DNA of 56,625 nucleotides from an uncultured Anaerosolibacter sp. GTDB taxonomy: Bacteria > Bacillota_A > Clostridia > Peptostreptococcales > Thermotaleaceae. Below the pieces are notes generated by a model. That model did not search any database. It saw only the letters and a program-made list of their open reading frames with translations, and was not told the DNA's origin. This document shows, in pieces, positions 16,591 to 26,219 of this stretch. Within the stretch, counting starts at the first letter, position 1; each line of letters opens with the position of its first letter. The DNA lies in the NCBI GenBank assembly GCA_937948705.1, contig CALECF010000021.1, forward strand, positions 1 through 56,625. Direction: 5' to 3'. The translations under genes were made by a program, and so were the position numbers.

Positions 16591-17796
16591 ATGACGAGAA
16601 AACTATACCATGAGAATGTTTATCTAAAGGAATTTACAGCAGATATAGTAGGTATCCTTGAAAAAGAAGGAAAATACCATGTGCTTTTAGACCAAACAGC
16701 TTTTTATCCAGAAGGCGGAGGGCAACCCCATGATCTTGGATGGATTGGTGACAGTGAAGTTGAATATGTATACGAAGAAAACAATCTGATCTATCATGTG
16801 ATCAATATTCCCCCTGAAATACTCCAGTATGTCAAATGTAAAATAGACTGGGAACGAAGATTTGATCATATGCAACAACATCTAGGTCAGCATATACTAT
16901 CTTCAGCTTTTGATAACCTTTACGATGCTGCAACGGTGGGTTTTCATTTAGGCACAGAGTTTGTTACCATCGATATTACCCTTGAGGATATCACGAAACA
17001 ACAGGTGGAAAGGGCTGAATATCTATCCAATCAGGTAATATGGAATAACCTTCACGTCAAACAGTTGTATCCCGATTCAGAGACCCTTCAATCGCTACCC
17101 CTTCGGAAACAACCGAAGGTCACAGACAATATTCGAATCGTTGAAATCGATCAGGTAGATTTCTCCCCTTGTGGCGGTACACATCCATCACACACAGGAG
17201 AAGTTGGCATCTTGAAAATACGCCGATGGGAAAAAATTAGAGATACTACTCGCCTAGAATTTATCTGTGGAAGCCGAGCTTTGAAAGACTATACATGGAA
17301 AAACGATCAAATCAATACCCTTTCGAACTTGTTTTCAGTAAAAGACCTGGATACCCAGATATCCGTAGAAAGAATGTATCATGAAAATCAAAACATGAAA
17401 AAAGATTTAAAAAGTATGAAGGATTTACTTATGGAGTACGAAGCGAAGTCTCTTTATGATCAAAGCGAAGTGAGCAATTCCGCAAGAATTATCAATAAAG
17501 TTTTTGACGGTCGAGATTTTGGTGAACTACGGCAATTAGCAGCTAAAGTTGTATCTCATCCTAATGTGGTTGTTTTATTAGGTACAAAGGACAATGAAAA
17601 AGCTCAAATCATACTAAGTCGTTCCAGTGAGATCAACATCAATATGAATGAACTTTTTAAGGAGATCGCCCCTCTCATTAATGGAAAAGGTGGCGGCAAC
17701 CAACAAACAGCACAGGGTGGCGGGAGCGACGTCACCAACCTGGCTTCATCCTTATTGGCAGCCCAAAATATTATAATGAAAAGATATCAGATATAA
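16591..17796 (+). CDS. Alanyl-tRNA editing protein (AlaX long form, with DHHA1 domain)
   Basis: A 401-aa trans-editing enzyme that hydrolyses mischarged Ser- or Gly-tRNA(Ala). The order is an N-terminal beta-barrel with YPEGGGQPHD (about 40), the zinc-binding HMQQHLGQH (93-101), SPCGGTHPSHTGEVG (about 195-210), a coiled coil (about 260-300), and a C-terminal DHHA1 domain with GKGGGN...GGG. The start is set at ATG 16591, where the AlaX homology begins and AGGAAAGGA lies upstream; earlier in-frame ATGs lack SDs. Seemingly monocistronic, it ends in a strong terminator. Confidence 0.9.
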   Translation: MTRKLYHENVYLKEFTADIVGILEKEGKYHVLLDQTAFYPEGGGQPHDLGWIGDSEVEYVYEENNLIYHVINIPPEILQYVKCKIDWERRFDHMQQHLGQHILSSAFDNLYDAATVGFHLGTEFVTIDITLEDITKQQVERAEYLSNQVIWNNLHVKQLYPDSETLQSLPLRKQPKVTDNIRIVEIDQVDFSPCGGTHPSHTGEVGILKIRRWEKIRDTTRLEFICGSRALKDYTWKNDQINTLSNLFSVKDLDTQISVERMYHENQNMKKDLKSMKDLLMEYEAKSLYDQSEVSNSARIINKVFDGRDFGELRQLAAKVVSHPNVVVLLGTKDNEKAQIILSRSSEININMNELFKEIAPLINGKGGGNQQTAQGGGSDVTNLASSLLAAQNIIMKRYQI

Positions 17797-17800
17797 CTAT

Positions 17801-17837
17801 AAAAGAAAAATGTCTCCCAAGGAGACATTTTTCTTTT
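17801..17837 (+). terminator. Terminator of the AlaX gene
   Basis: The stem AAAAGAAAAATGTCTCC pairs with GGAGACATTTTTCTTTT across CAA. The gap from here to 18067 shows no further feature. Confidence 0.9.
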
Positions 17838-18067
17838 ATGCTACAACCCTATTTGCTTGGAAAATCGCACTTTCTAATATAAATTATAACCAAGATGCCT
17901 GTTCTTTACAATAGCTTTTTTCGACTTTTTTAAACAAATTTCTTGCTTATTCTCCAAATAGTGGTTTTCATTGTTCCTCACAAGAATTTTGATTTATTAC
18001 CACATGTAATATTTTTATATGTTTATTAATAAGTATATCCTAAAGTATATTTAAGTGGAGGGATATT

Positions 18068-18352
18068 ATGATTGATCATAAGGGAATATCATACCTTGAT
18101 TCTGATGATATATACTACTATTATTGTCATGTAGATAAAAACGAGATCGAAAAATATAAAACCAACTGGTATAAAGTAGTCTGTGTCATAGAGTTCAAAA
18201 ACATATCAGATCACATGAATACTTACTTCGTTCCTCAAACAAAATTGGAAGAATTTTTAAAATCTAGCCCCGAAAAACTCCTGGACATCATCCCCACTAC
18301 CCTTGCAGAAATTGAAAAAATTCTTAACCAGTATGATGTACATATTGAATAG
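18068..18352 (+). CDS. Hypothetical protein, 94 aa
   Basis: A small, acidic, tyrosine-rich soluble protein with a good SD (GTGGAGGG). There are no motifs and no family that I recognise. It converges on the cardiolipin synthase gene; an almost palindromic hairpin at 18364-18385 lies between the stops and may serve both. Confidence 0.55.
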   Translation: MIDHKGISYLDSDDIYYYYCHVDKNEIEKYKTNWYKVVCVIEFKNISDHMNTYFVPQTKLEEFLKSSPEKLLDIIPTTLAEIEKILNQYDVHIE

Positions 18353-18371
18353 GCTTATCTGTGGAGGATTC

Positions 18372-19751
18372 TTATAAGGATCCTCTTATGAGTCTAATCA
18401 ATTGCATACCTGCTATTTGTATTATACTTTCAGTTCCATGTCCTTGTACTTCATAGGCACGGTTTATATATCCATAAAAAATCTTAATGATCTTCTCAAC
18501 ATATTCTTCATTATGAATGATACAAAGAATTTCATAGTCTCTTTGCATGCCTCGATAATCAAAGTTTGCAGTGCCGACAGATGCCACATGACCATCTACA
18601 GCAATCATTTTATTGTGGGTAAAGCCATCCTTAAACTTAAACATCTTGACACCAGATTTTGTCAGTCTATCTGCCCAAAGATTTGTTGCATATTTAGCAA
18701 AAATATTATCTGAATCCACAGGAATGAGTATTTGAACATCTACGCCTCTGGCCACCGCGTTTTCAAGGGCCGTTACAATACTCTCACATGGTATAAAATA
18801 AGGTGTTATAATTAAAATTTGTTTTTGAGCTATATTGATCAGTGAAAAGTATGTGTGCTCGATATTGCTTATGGGTGAATCTGGTCCTCCAGTAACAACT
18901 TGCATCCATATTTGTCCATCTCTTATACCTTGATTAAAATAGGTTTTATCTGTTACTTCCTTCCCCGTAGCAATATACCAATCTCTCAGAAAAACAATTT
19001 GCAGTTGTCTTACAGAATCACCCTCCATCATAATGTCTAGATCTTCCCATTCTCCAATCTCCGTTTCCTTTCCAAAATACTCATCAGCGATATTTCTCCC
19101 ACCTGTGACGCATATTTCTCCATCTACTACCAAGAGCTTTCTATGATTGCGATGGTTCATACCTAAATCATATAGGCCTTGCCAAAGTGGCGAAAAAGCA
19201 GCTACCTCTATACCTCCATTTCTTAATTGTCGAATATACTTTGGTTTTATTAGTAAAGTTCCAAAGCCATCATAGAGGAATCTTACTTCTACACCCTCTT
19301 TTCTTTTCTGAAGGAGGAGTTCTTTAAATTTCATTCCAATTCTATCATCCTTAACAATAAAATATTCAATATGAATATGTTTTTTCGCTTTTTCAATTGT
19401 TTCAAACACCGCTTTATAGTATTTATCTTCATTTTCTAATAGTTCAACATTATTCTTGTCAAAAGCACTTTCACTGAAATACAGTGGATAACTATATCTC
19501 TTACCTAAAATGCTTTGAATCGTAATATCTTCTTTGTATACAGTCTGGCTCTTATTTAGGAGTTCAATGTATCGTTCCCCCTTTCGTACAATGCTTTCAT
19601 GATGATCTCGCTGAATATCCTTAATGAGGGTAATTGAAGCTAATACAATCAATGCTGTCAAGAGAATATGGAACAACCAGCGAATAGACATATATCGAAT
19701 TAGTCCAACTACAATATTCATTACAAGTATCAGTAAAATCAGTCTTTTCAA
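18372..19751 (-). CDS. cls: Cardiolipin synthase (phospholipase D family)
   Basis: A 459-aa membrane enzyme that condenses two phosphatidylglycerols into cardiolipin. Two N-terminal transmembrane helices (about 1-45) are followed by two PLD domains with HKD motifs: HRKLLVVDGE (about residue 205) and HNKMIAVDGH (about 378, ending GTANFDYRG). The length is slightly below the usual about 480. It starts with TTG behind AGGATG. No operon partner is seen. Confidence 0.92.
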   Translation of the reverse strand: MKRLILLILVMNIVVGLIRYMSIRWLFHILLTALIVLASITLIKDIQRDHHESIVRKGERYIELLNKSQTVYKEDITIQSILGKRYSYPLYFSESAFDKNNVELLENEDKYYKAVFETIEKAKKHIHIEYFIVKDDRIGMKFKELLLQKRKEGVEVRFLYDGFGTLLIKPKYIRQLRNGGIEVAAFSPLWQGLYDLGMNHRNHRKLLVVDGEICVTGGRNIADEYFGKETEIGEWEDLDIMMEGDSVRQLQIVFLRDWYIATGKEVTDKTYFNQGIRDGQIWMQVVTGGPDSPISNIEHTYFSLINIAQKQILIITPYFIPCESIVTALENAVARGVDVQILIPVDSDNIFAKYATNLWADRLTKSGVKMFKFKDGFTHNKMIAVDGHVASVGTANFDYRGMQRDYEILCIIHNEEYVEKIIKIFYGYINRAYEVQGHGTESIIQIAGMQLIRLIRGSL

Positions 19752-19845
19752 TTCATCACATCCTACCTAATCATTCTTTGTAATAGTTTCCCATAGTTAA
19801 CTATCGTTTACTCATAAAATCGTTCTATATATTAGGTAAAAAAAA

Positions 19846-19863
19846 AGACTCACATCTGAGTCT
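19846..19863 (-). terminator. Terminator of the oadB-microprotein operon
   Basis: AGACTCA-4 nt-TGAGTCT with nine or more U residues following on the minus strand, directly behind the 43-aa gene. Confidence 0.85.
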
Positions 19864-19867
19864 CTTC

Positions 19868-19999
19868 CTATTCCTCTCTATATGGAAAAACCTTTATCAA
19901 TCCTTTGATCATAAAGTAAAACAAAATTAATATTGTAAAAGTAGTTCCCATACCATACGCCATAATTTCTAACCCTTCAGGAATAAGTTCAAAATTCAT
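19868..19999 (-). CDS. 43-residue single-pass membrane microprotein (OadG-like)
   Basis: A short ORF with a textbook SD (AGGAGG, overlapping the oadB stop), an ATG, a short acidic N-terminus (MNFELIPEGLE), one transmembrane helix (about 13-34) and a basic/acidic tail (YREE). Its position behind an oadB-like gene, its topology and its size suggest a minimal gamma-type subunit that stabilises the beta pump subunit. True OadG proteins are about twice as long. The SD overlap implies translational coupling. Confidence 0.8.
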   Translation of the reverse strand: MNFELIPEGLEIMAYGMGTTFTILILFYFMIKGLIKVFPYREE

Positions 20000-20011
20000 G
20001 GTTTCAACCTC

Positions 20012-21133
20012 CTAAGATAATAATGCCAAGACGACGCTGCCTGCAATAATGGAGCCGATTTGTCCGGCCACATTGGCACCAACAGCCTGCATTAAGATAA
20101 AATTTGTTGGATCTTCTTTTTGTGCCATCTTCTGGATTACCCGGGCCGACATAGGGAAAGCAGAAATTCCAGCTGCTCCCACCATTGGATTATACTTTTC
20201 CTTTACAAACAGGTTTAAGAGCTTCGCAAATAGCACGCCCCCTGCTGTATCAAATATAAATGCCACAAGCCCCATTCCAATAATCAGCAAAGTCTTCCAT
20301 TCTAAAAATGCACTCGCTTCCATTGTGGAACCAATAGTAATTCCCAATAGCAATGTAACAAGGTTAGCCAACTCATTTTGAGCGGTTTGTGACAATCTAT
20401 CTAGAACGCCACACTCTCTAATTAAGTTGCCAAACATCAATAATCCTACCAATGTCACACTAATTGGTGCGATAATCCCTGCCAAAACGGTTATACAAAT
20501 GGGAAAAAGAATTTTAACAGTCTTTGAGATTTTCACATCATGATAGTCCATTCGAATTCTTCGTTCCTCTTTCGTGGTTAGGGCACGGATAACAGGGGGC
20601 TGAATCACTGGAACCAGTGCCATGTAGGAGTAAGCAGCTACAGAAATTGGTCCCAAGAGATGTTTCGCAAATCTAGATGCTACAAAGATAGAAGTTGGGC
20701 CATCGGCAGCACCAATAATACCAATAGAAGCAGCTTCTTTTAGAGGAAATCCTAGGAGCAAAGCTGCTAACAAAGTAAAGAATATCCCAAACTGCGCAGC
20801 CGCTCCGAAAAACATCATAGATGGCATCCTTAACAGTGGACTGAAGTCGATCATGGCACCTACAGCAATAAAGATAAATGCCGGAAGCAACTCTGTTAGT
20901 ATTGTAGCTTTGAACAAAATTCCCAAAACCCCATGCTCCGGGTCAGCAATCCCAGGTATCCCTTGAATAACAGGAATATTGGTAAGGATCGCTCCAAAGC
21001 CAATAGGCAGCAGTAACATAGGCTCATATTCCTTCTGAATCGCTAAATAAATTAGTATTCCTCCTACCAAAAACATAATGACATTTCCCAAGGTTAAGCT
21101 TTGAATTCCTAATAACAATTTCTGCATCAACAT
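20012..21133 (-). CDS. Sodium-ion-translocating decarboxylase beta subunit (OadB/GcdB family)
   Basis: About 373 aa and very hydrophobic, with about ten membrane segments. It contains the family signatures IGAADGPTSIFVAS and a C-terminal GAAGISAFPMSARV, which form the Na+ path. The family couples biotin-dependent decarboxylation of oxaloacetate, methylmalonyl-CoA or glutaconyl-CoA to Na+ export. No alpha or biotin-carrier gene is nearby, so either those are encoded elsewhere or this copy has another role. ATG 21133 gives the best SD spacing (GGAGGAGG). A riboswitch-like leader lies upstream. Confidence 0.88.
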   Translation of the reverse strand: MLMQKLLLGIQSLTLGNVIMFLVGGILIYLAIQKEYEPMLLLPIGFGAILTNIPVIQGIPGIADPEHGVLGILFKATILTELLPAFIFIAVGAMIDFSPLLRMPSMMFFGAAAQFGIFFTLLAALLLGFPLKEAASIGIIGAADGPTSIFVASRFAKHLLGPISVAAYSYMALVPVIQPPVIRALTTKEERRIRMDYHDVKISKTVKILFPICITVLAGIIAPISVTLVGLLMFGNLIRECGVLDRLSQTAQNELANLVTLLLGITIGSTMEASAFLEWKTLLIIGMGLVAFIFDTAGGVLFAKLLNLFVKEKYNPMVGAAGISAFPMSARVIQKMAQKEDPTNFILMQAVGANVAGQIGSIIAGSVVLALLS

Positions 21134-21164
21134 GAACAACATCCTCCTCCATTACAATTTACAA

Positions 21165-21320
21165 AAAAAAACCTTTGTTTATACTTAAAACGTATAAACA
21201 AAGGTCTTGCCTTCAAGATTTCTTGATAAACCAGCCGAGCTGTTTTAACAGCCGAGATGACGACTAGTTATATGGCCGAGGGCCATTGGCTACTCCCCTT
21301 CATTCGAGAAACTACATACT
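21165..21320 (-). ncRNA. yybP-ykoY-like (manganese) riboswitch with terminator
   Basis: On the minus strand, GAAGGGGAGTAGCC (to about 21303) and GGCAAGACCTTTG (21200-21211) are the two conserved arms of the yybP-ykoY motif, closed by GAAGG/CCTTT. Two hairpins and AGTCGTCA lie between them. A terminator follows (stems 21171-21184 and 21192-21205, then nine U). Its 5' arm shares the CCTTTG of the aptamer closing stem, so ligand binding would favour read-through into oadB. The class is assigned from memory of the consensus. Confidence 0.7.
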
Positions 21321-21330
21321 GACAAAATCT

Positions 21331-21359
21331 AGTATAGCATAATCATTTTTAAAAGTAAA
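21331..21359 (-). promoter_or_regulatory. Promoter of the riboswitch-oadB unit
   Basis: -35 TTTACT (21354-21359), a 17-bp spacer, and -10 TATACT (21331-21336), just upstream of the aptamer. Confidence 0.65.
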
Positions 21360-21391
21360 CTATCGATCTGGGACGGTATGAGTGCATTTTT

Positions 21392-22780
21392 TTATAGGTT
21401 TTCATAAGTCCCGTTTACCGATGTTCTCTTTCCTGATCCTAAATATCCAAAAATAAATGTAAGGATTGGTGATAGGTAGCAGAGCACAGCATAAGGTGCA
21501 TATTCTACAGCTGCAACCCCAGTTATTGCAGTGGCAATGATAGCATTTACATTCCATGGAATTAAGGGTGCGATGGTGGTTCCTGTATCCGTAATGGTTC
21601 TTGCTAGAATCACCCGATCAATGTTTAGTTCATCATATTTAGCCTTTAGGAGCCTTCCAGGCAAGAGAATTCCCACGGTTTGATCACAGGTGATAATCGT
21701 CAGCAAACTACTTAAAATCCCAGTTTTAAAAACCAACCGTCCCCTAGTCTTTGTATTCCCCATCAATTGCTCGATCATGGGTTGAATCATGCCAGTGCCT
21801 TCTAAAATACTGTTCAAAGAAACAGCCGCTGATACAATCAGCATAACCTCGATCATGGGTAAAATACCGCCACCCTTTAATATGTGATCTAATTCTAACA
21901 TACCCGTATTGCCTTTAAACCCATAATATATGATCTTTAACATTTCTAAAGGTGCGGCTTTCTGCATCATTAAGCTAAATCCCATTCCACCAACTACACC
22001 AAATATCATATTCGGGATAATTTTTACACCAATTACTGCTAGAACAATGACAACGATGGGAAGAACCATCAGAAGGGGAGAAACATAAAAGTTCAAAGCT
22101 ATCCCTTCTTGATATGCCTGTAATATGCTTGTATTAATCCCTATACTATACTGTTTCCCCATCATGTAATAAAACAGAGCACTGATTATCATCGTTGGGG
22201 CTAGGGTCACAAGAATACTCTTTGCACCATCATTGTATTTTACACCGGTTGTTTTCATTGTTAAGTTTACCAAACTACCAATAGGAGAGACCTTATCTGC
22301 AATAAATGCCCCAGAAACGATAGCCCCCAATAAAATAGGGGCTGGAATCATGAGCCCTCTGCCCATTCCTAATAAAACCATACCGATGGTACTCACTGTA
22401 CCTAGAGCGGTTCCCATAATCATAGAAATCCCCGCTGCTGATATAAAGCAGGCCAATAGATAGTTAATATGCTGAATATAATTAAAGCCATAATAGATCA
22501 TCGTTGGCACAATCCCCGACGCCATCCATAGGGCGATTAGCATCCCAATCAGAATGATTACCATAAATACCGTCTGACATTCTACGATTCCAGATGCAAC
22601 CATTTTGATCACCTGCTTTATCTTCACACCGTTCTTCAAAGCCATAAACCCTGCCAACAATGCACTGAAAAATAGGCCTATAAACAATGAATATTTTAAG
22701 AAGATACACAAAGTTATCAACATGATTGTTCCGGCCAGTACAAAATATACTTCTTTCCTAGGTATTATATTATATTCCAT
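21392..22780 (-). CDS. NhaC-family Na+/H+ antiporter-like transporter
   Basis: 462 aa from ATG 22780 (GGAGG 5 nt upstream; the longer frame to 22837 has no SD). It has about twelve hydrophobic segments with the NhaC signature, including GTALGTVSTIG, DKVSPIGSLVNLTM, CDQTVGILLPGR and DTGTTIAPLIPWN. NhaC proteins exchange Na+ and H+; some members carry lysine, malate/lactate or tyrosine instead. No lysine riboswitch precedes it. Next to the oadB unit it suggests sodium-based energetics. Confidence 0.88.
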   Translation of the reverse strand: MEYNIIPRKEVYFVLAGTIMLITLCIFLKYSLFIGLFFSALLAGFMALKNGVKIKQVIKMVASGIVECQTVFMVIILIGMLIALWMASGIVPTMIYYGFNYIQHINYLLACFISAAGISMIMGTALGTVSTIGMVLLGMGRGLMIPAPILLGAIVSGAFIADKVSPIGSLVNLTMKTTGVKYNDGAKSILVTLAPTMIISALFYYMMGKQYSIGINTSILQAYQEGIALNFYVSPLLMVLPIVVIVLAVIGVKIIPNMIFGVVGGMGFSLMMQKAAPLEMLKIIYYGFKGNTGMLELDHILKGGGILPMIEVMLIVSAAVSLNSILEGTGMIQPMIEQLMGNTKTRGRLVFKTGILSSLLTIITCDQTVGILLPGRLLKAKYDELNIDRVILARTITDTGTTIAPLIPWNVNAIIATAITGVAAVEYAPYAVLCYLSPILTFIFGYLGSGKRTSVNGTYENL

Positions 22781-22875
22781 AAAACCTCCGATGGCATTCT
22801 TACTTACCTCTTTTATTATACGATATCGTCTATACATTTAGAAGAGGCATCCCGCCCTCTGATCCTCTCCATATT

Positions 22876-22918
22876 TATAAATAGAGGGAGAACCTGTTTA
22901 GGCACCCCCTCTATTTAT
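22876..22918 (-). terminator. Terminator of asnS
   Basis: Arms TATAAATAGAGGG and CCCTCTATTTATA with a long loop, immediately after the asnS stop. Confidence 0.75.
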
Positions 22919-22919
22919 A

Positions 22920-24314
22920 CTAAAACTCTGCTGTTTTTACCGTCCTTGGGAATGAAATTACATCTCTGATATTGCTCATACCTGTTAGGTACATAATAGC
23001 TCTCTCAAAGCCAAGTCCATATCCTGCATGCCTTGTTCCACCATATTTTCTTAATTCAAGATACCACCAATAATCATCCTTGTTAAGGTCCATATCTTTC
23101 ATTCTTTGTTCAAGGACATCCATTCGTTCTTCTCTTTGACTGCCACCGATAATCTCACCAACACCTGGCACTAGAAGATCCATAGCTGCCACTGTTTTTT
23201 GGTCATCATTTACTCTCATATAAAATGCCTTAATGTCCTTTGGATAATTTGTAACGAATACAGGCTTCTTAAATACTTTTTCAGTCAAGTATCTTTCATG
23301 CTCCGTCTGTAAGTCACAACCCCATTCCACAGGATACTCAAATTCTTCTTTAGAGTTCTTTAGAATCTCAATGGCCTCAGTATATGTAACTCTTCCAAAT
23401 TCGGAATTCATGACATTATTAAGACGGTCAAATAGACCTGTATCAATAAATGAATTAAAGAATTCCATCTCTTCTGGAGCATTCTCCATCACATATTGAA
23501 TGATAAACTTCATCATTTCTTCAGCCAACTCCATATTGTCTTCCAAATCTGCAAAAGCGATTTCTGGCTCAATCATCCAGAATTCTGCAGCATGTCTAGT
23601 TGTATTTGAATTTTCAGCCCTAAAAGTAGGTCCAAAAGTATATACATTTCTAAACGCCATACAATAAGCCTCAACATTGAGCTGTCCACTTACTGTCAAG
23701 TTTGTCTCCTTTCCAAAGAAATCTTTGGAAACATCTACATGGCCTTCCTCATTCTTAGGAATATTATTAAAGTCTAATGTTGAGACCCTGAACATTTCAC
23801 CGGCACCTTCACAGTCACTACCAGTGATGATAGGTGCATGTACATAAACAAATCCTCTCTCTTGGAAAAACTTATGTATAGCGTATGCGGCAATAGATCT
23901 TACCCTAAACACAGCTGAAAAGGTATTGCTTCTTGGTCTTAAGTGGGCAATGCTTCTTAAGAATTCAAAAGTATGTCTTTTTTTCTGCAAAGGATAGTCT
24001 GATGCTGAAGGTCCCTCAACTTCAATATGGGTCGCCTTGATCTCAAAGGGCTGCTTTGCCTCAGGGGTCGCCACTAATTTTCCTTCCACAATAATGGCTG
24101 AGCTGATTGGTAATTTTGATATTTCTTCAAAGTTTTCCAATTGATCTTCAAGAACAATTTGTATGTTTTTATAGTAACTCCCATCATTTAGTTCTATGAA
24201 TCCAAAAGCTTTTGAAGTTCGAGAGGTTCGAATCCATCCTCCAATTTTCACAGTTTGATCTAGATACTGATCTGTCTCTTTGAATATTTTTTTCACTTCT
24301 AACAATTTGATCAT
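22920..24314 (-). CDS. asnS: Asparaginyl-tRNA synthetase
   Basis: A 464-aa class IIb synthetase. An N-terminal OB-fold anticodon-binding domain (about 10-110, [22 protein letters not shown]) is followed by a catalytic domain with [21 protein letters not shown] (motif 2) and [15 protein letters not shown] (motif 3). The start at 24314 has GAGGAGG upstream; the frame remains open to 24356 without an SD. It is controlled by the T-box leader upstream. Confidence 0.95.
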   Translation of the reverse strand: MIKLLEVKKIFKETDQYLDQTVKIGGWIRTSRTSKAFGFIELNDGSYYKNIQIVLEDQLENFEEISKLPISSAIIVEGKLVATPEAKQPFEIKATHIEVEGPSASDYPLQKKRHTFEFLRSIAHLRPRSNTFSAVFRVRSIAAYAIHKFFQERGFVYVHAPIITGSDCEGAGEMFRVSTLDFNNIPKNEEGHVDVSKDFFGKETNLTVSGQLNVEAYCMAFRNVYTFGPTFRAENSNTTRHAAEFWMIEPEIAFADLEDNMELAEEMMKFIIQYVMENAPEEMEFFNSFIDTGLFDRLNNVMNSEFGRVTYTEAIEILKNSKEEFEYPVEWGCDLQTEHERYLTEKVFKKPVFVTNYPKDIKAFYMRVNDDQKTVAAMDLLVPGVGEIIGGSQREERMDVLEQRMKDMDLNKDDYWWYLELRKYGGTRHAGYGLGFERAIMYLTGMSNIRDVISFPRTVKTAEF

Positions 24315-24361
24315 TCCGAATTTCCTCCTCTTGGCATTTGTTAAATATTTTTTCAAAAATA

Positions 24362-24640
24362 TAAAAGCCCTCCATCCCTTAGCAGGGACGAAAGGCTAAT
24401 TTCCGCGGTACCACCCTCATTGTCAAAATGACCAACTTCCACCAATACTGAATAAATCATTCAATACTGCCCAATCAATAACGGTTTGGCTCCGTCTAAG
24501 CCTACTCTCCTTGGATTTCGGTTAGAAACTCCGAGATGTTTTTCGATAAAGACTTCGTATCGGTCTTTCACCACCACCGACTCGCTAATACTATATTCCT
24601 TATCTACTCTTCTCTTCCTTGTCTTTCGCTATATGGTTTA
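24362..24640 (-). ncRNA. T-box leader of asnS
   Basis: The conserved T-box core GGTACCGCGG is at 24403-24412. A terminator follows with arms at about 24366-24380 and 24383-24397 and a U-run. The upstream stem I region contains GGTGGTG and a GGAG segment. An AAC triplet (complement of 24538-24540) followed by A and TCTCGGAG is the best candidate for the Asn specifier codon. Uncharged tRNA(Asn) would turn on asnS. Confidence 0.9.
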
Positions 24641-24648
24641 TTAAGGAT

Positions 24649-24677
24649 ATTATATGCTTGGCACAAACATATGTCAA
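24649..24677 (-). promoter_or_regulatory. Consensus sigma-A promoter of T-box-asnS
   Basis: A perfect -35 TTGACA (24672-24677), a 17-bp spacer, and a perfect -10 TATAAT (24649-24654). Confidence 0.85.
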
Positions 24678-24757
24678 ATCTTTTTTCCCTATTTTGTGCT
24701 GTTTAGGCCTTTCCAAGCTAGTGTAAGTATTCACCATTTCCAATGAAATTATTCATA

Positions 24758-26083
24758 CTACAGTTCTTTTCCCTTCAACCGCTCCAGTCGTTCCTTTATC
24801 TTTTTTTCATAACCACTTTCTGTAGCTTCATAATACTTAGCATCTAGGAGGCTGTCTGGTAAATATTGCTGTTCAATATAATGGTTAGGATAATCATGGG
24901 GATACATATACCCCAATCCATGGCCCAGCTTTCTGGCTGAACCGTAGCTTTGATCCCTTAAATGAACAGGCACCTGCCCTATAGTTTTTTCTTCTATGTC
25001 TTTTAGTGCTTTATTGATCCCCATATAACTGGCATTGCTTTTCGGTGCAGAAGCTACATATACCGCTGCTTGGGCTAAAATAATCCTTCCCTCGGGCATT
25101 CCGATAAACTGCACTGCTTGGGCAGCACTACTTGCAACAACCAAGGCATTTGGATCTGCTAATCCCACATCTTCAGATGCGGCAATCACAATTCTCCTTG
25201 CGATGAACATAGGATCTTCTCCCCCGCCAATCATTCTTGACAAGTAGTGAAGGGTAGCATCTGGATCTGAGCCTCTCATTGACTTTATGAATGCAGAGAC
25301 GATGTCATAGTGGTAATCATTATTTTTATCATAATGTATTTGTCGCTTCTGTAAGCATTCTTTCATAATATCCAGGTCAATATAGGTCTTGCCATCTCCG
25401 CTTTTTTCAGTAGTCAGTGTAGCTAGTTCCAATGCGTTCAGTGCCCTTCTGGCATCGCCGTTAGCCATACTGCATAAGAAATCAATGGCTTCAGGTTGTA
25501 AATCTACTTCAAACATTCCTATGCCTGATTCACAATCCTGAATAGCCCGAAGAATGATCTTTCTGATGGCTTCCTCATCCAGTGGTTCCAGTTTAAATAA
25601 CATGGACCTGGAAATCAACGCCTTATTCACTTCAAAATAGGGATTTTCTGTGGTTGCACCGATTAGTGTAAGGGTTCCATTTTCTACAAAGGGTAACAGC
25701 GCATCCTGTTGGGCTTTATTGAAACGATGAATTTCATCTAAAAAAAGAATCGTTTTCTTATTATACATCCCCATAACATTCTGGGCGTTCTCCACCACTT
25801 CTTTTAAATCCTTTACACCTGACGTAACAGCATTTAACTTCACAAAGTTTGATTTCGTTGTATTGGCAATTACCTTAGCCAAACTTGTCTTCCCTGTTCC
25901 CGGTGGCCCGTAGAGTATTAACGAAGTAATACGATCGGCATTGATTGCCCTCCATAATAGCTTACCATGTCCAACAATATGCTCCTGTCCTATAAAATCA
26001 GCCAGTTTTTTAGGTTTCAATCGTTCTGCCAACGGCGCTTCCTTCTTAAGATTCTTTTCTCTCTGTATATCGAATAAATCCAT
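24758..26083 (-). CDS. rarA: Replication-associated recombination protein A (MgsA/RarA), AAA+ ATPase
   Basis: A 441-aa clamp-loader-like ATPase acting at stalled forks. Walker A GPPGTGKT is at 59-66, Walker B LFLDEIHRF at about 113, and sensor 1 GATTENP at about 144. The C-terminal oligomerisation domain contains SFIKSMRGSDPDA and QSYGSARKLGHG. ATG 26083 is favoured because AAGGTGATC lies just upstream; in-frame ATGs at 26098-26110 lack an SD. Confidence 0.92.
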   Translation of the reverse strand: MDLFDIQREKNLKKEAPLAERLKPKKLADFIGQEHIVGHGKLLWRAINADRITSLILYGPPGTGKTSLAKVIANTTKSNFVKLNAVTSGVKDLKEVVENAQNVMGMYNKKTILFLDEIHRFNKAQQDALLPFVENGTLTLIGATTENPYFEVNKALISRSMLFKLEPLDEEAIRKIILRAIQDCESGIGMFEVDLQPEAIDFLCSMANGDARRALNALELATLTTEKSGDGKTYIDLDIMKECLQKRQIHYDKNNDYHYDIVSAFIKSMRGSDPDATLHYLSRMIGGGEDPMFIARRIVIAASEDVGLADPNALVVASSAAQAVQFIGMPEGRIILAQAAVYVASAPKSNASYMGINKALKDIEEKTIGQVPVHLRDQSYGSARKLGHGLGYMYPHDYPNHYIEQQYLPDSLLDAKYYEATESGYEKKIKERLERLKGKEL

Positions 26084-26162
26084 GTTGATCACCTTTTTCA
26101 TTATATTCAATATGATATATTTCTTCTTACTTCTTATAAATCCTCTTCCAACTTAAAGAAAA

Positions 26163-26184
26163 ACATCTGCCTGATGGCAGATGT
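26163..26184 (-). terminator. Terminator of the marR-MATE operon
   Basis: ACATCTGCC-TGAT-GGCAGATGT followed by T-rich sequence on the minus strand, shortly behind the MATE gene. Confidence 0.75.
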
Positions 26185-26219
26185 CTTTGCTTAGTTATAA
26201 CAAATTCCAATCCTACAGA

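Noticed and set aside
21165..21320. Lysine riboswitch in the NhaC/oadB gap
   Set aside because: The element faces oadB, lies downstream of nhaC, and lacks the lysine-aptamer core; it fits yybP-ykoY better.
22781..22837. N-terminal extension of NhaC to 22837
   Set aside because: There is no SD and the extra residues lie outside the conserved family start; ATG 22780 has GGAGG at the right distance.
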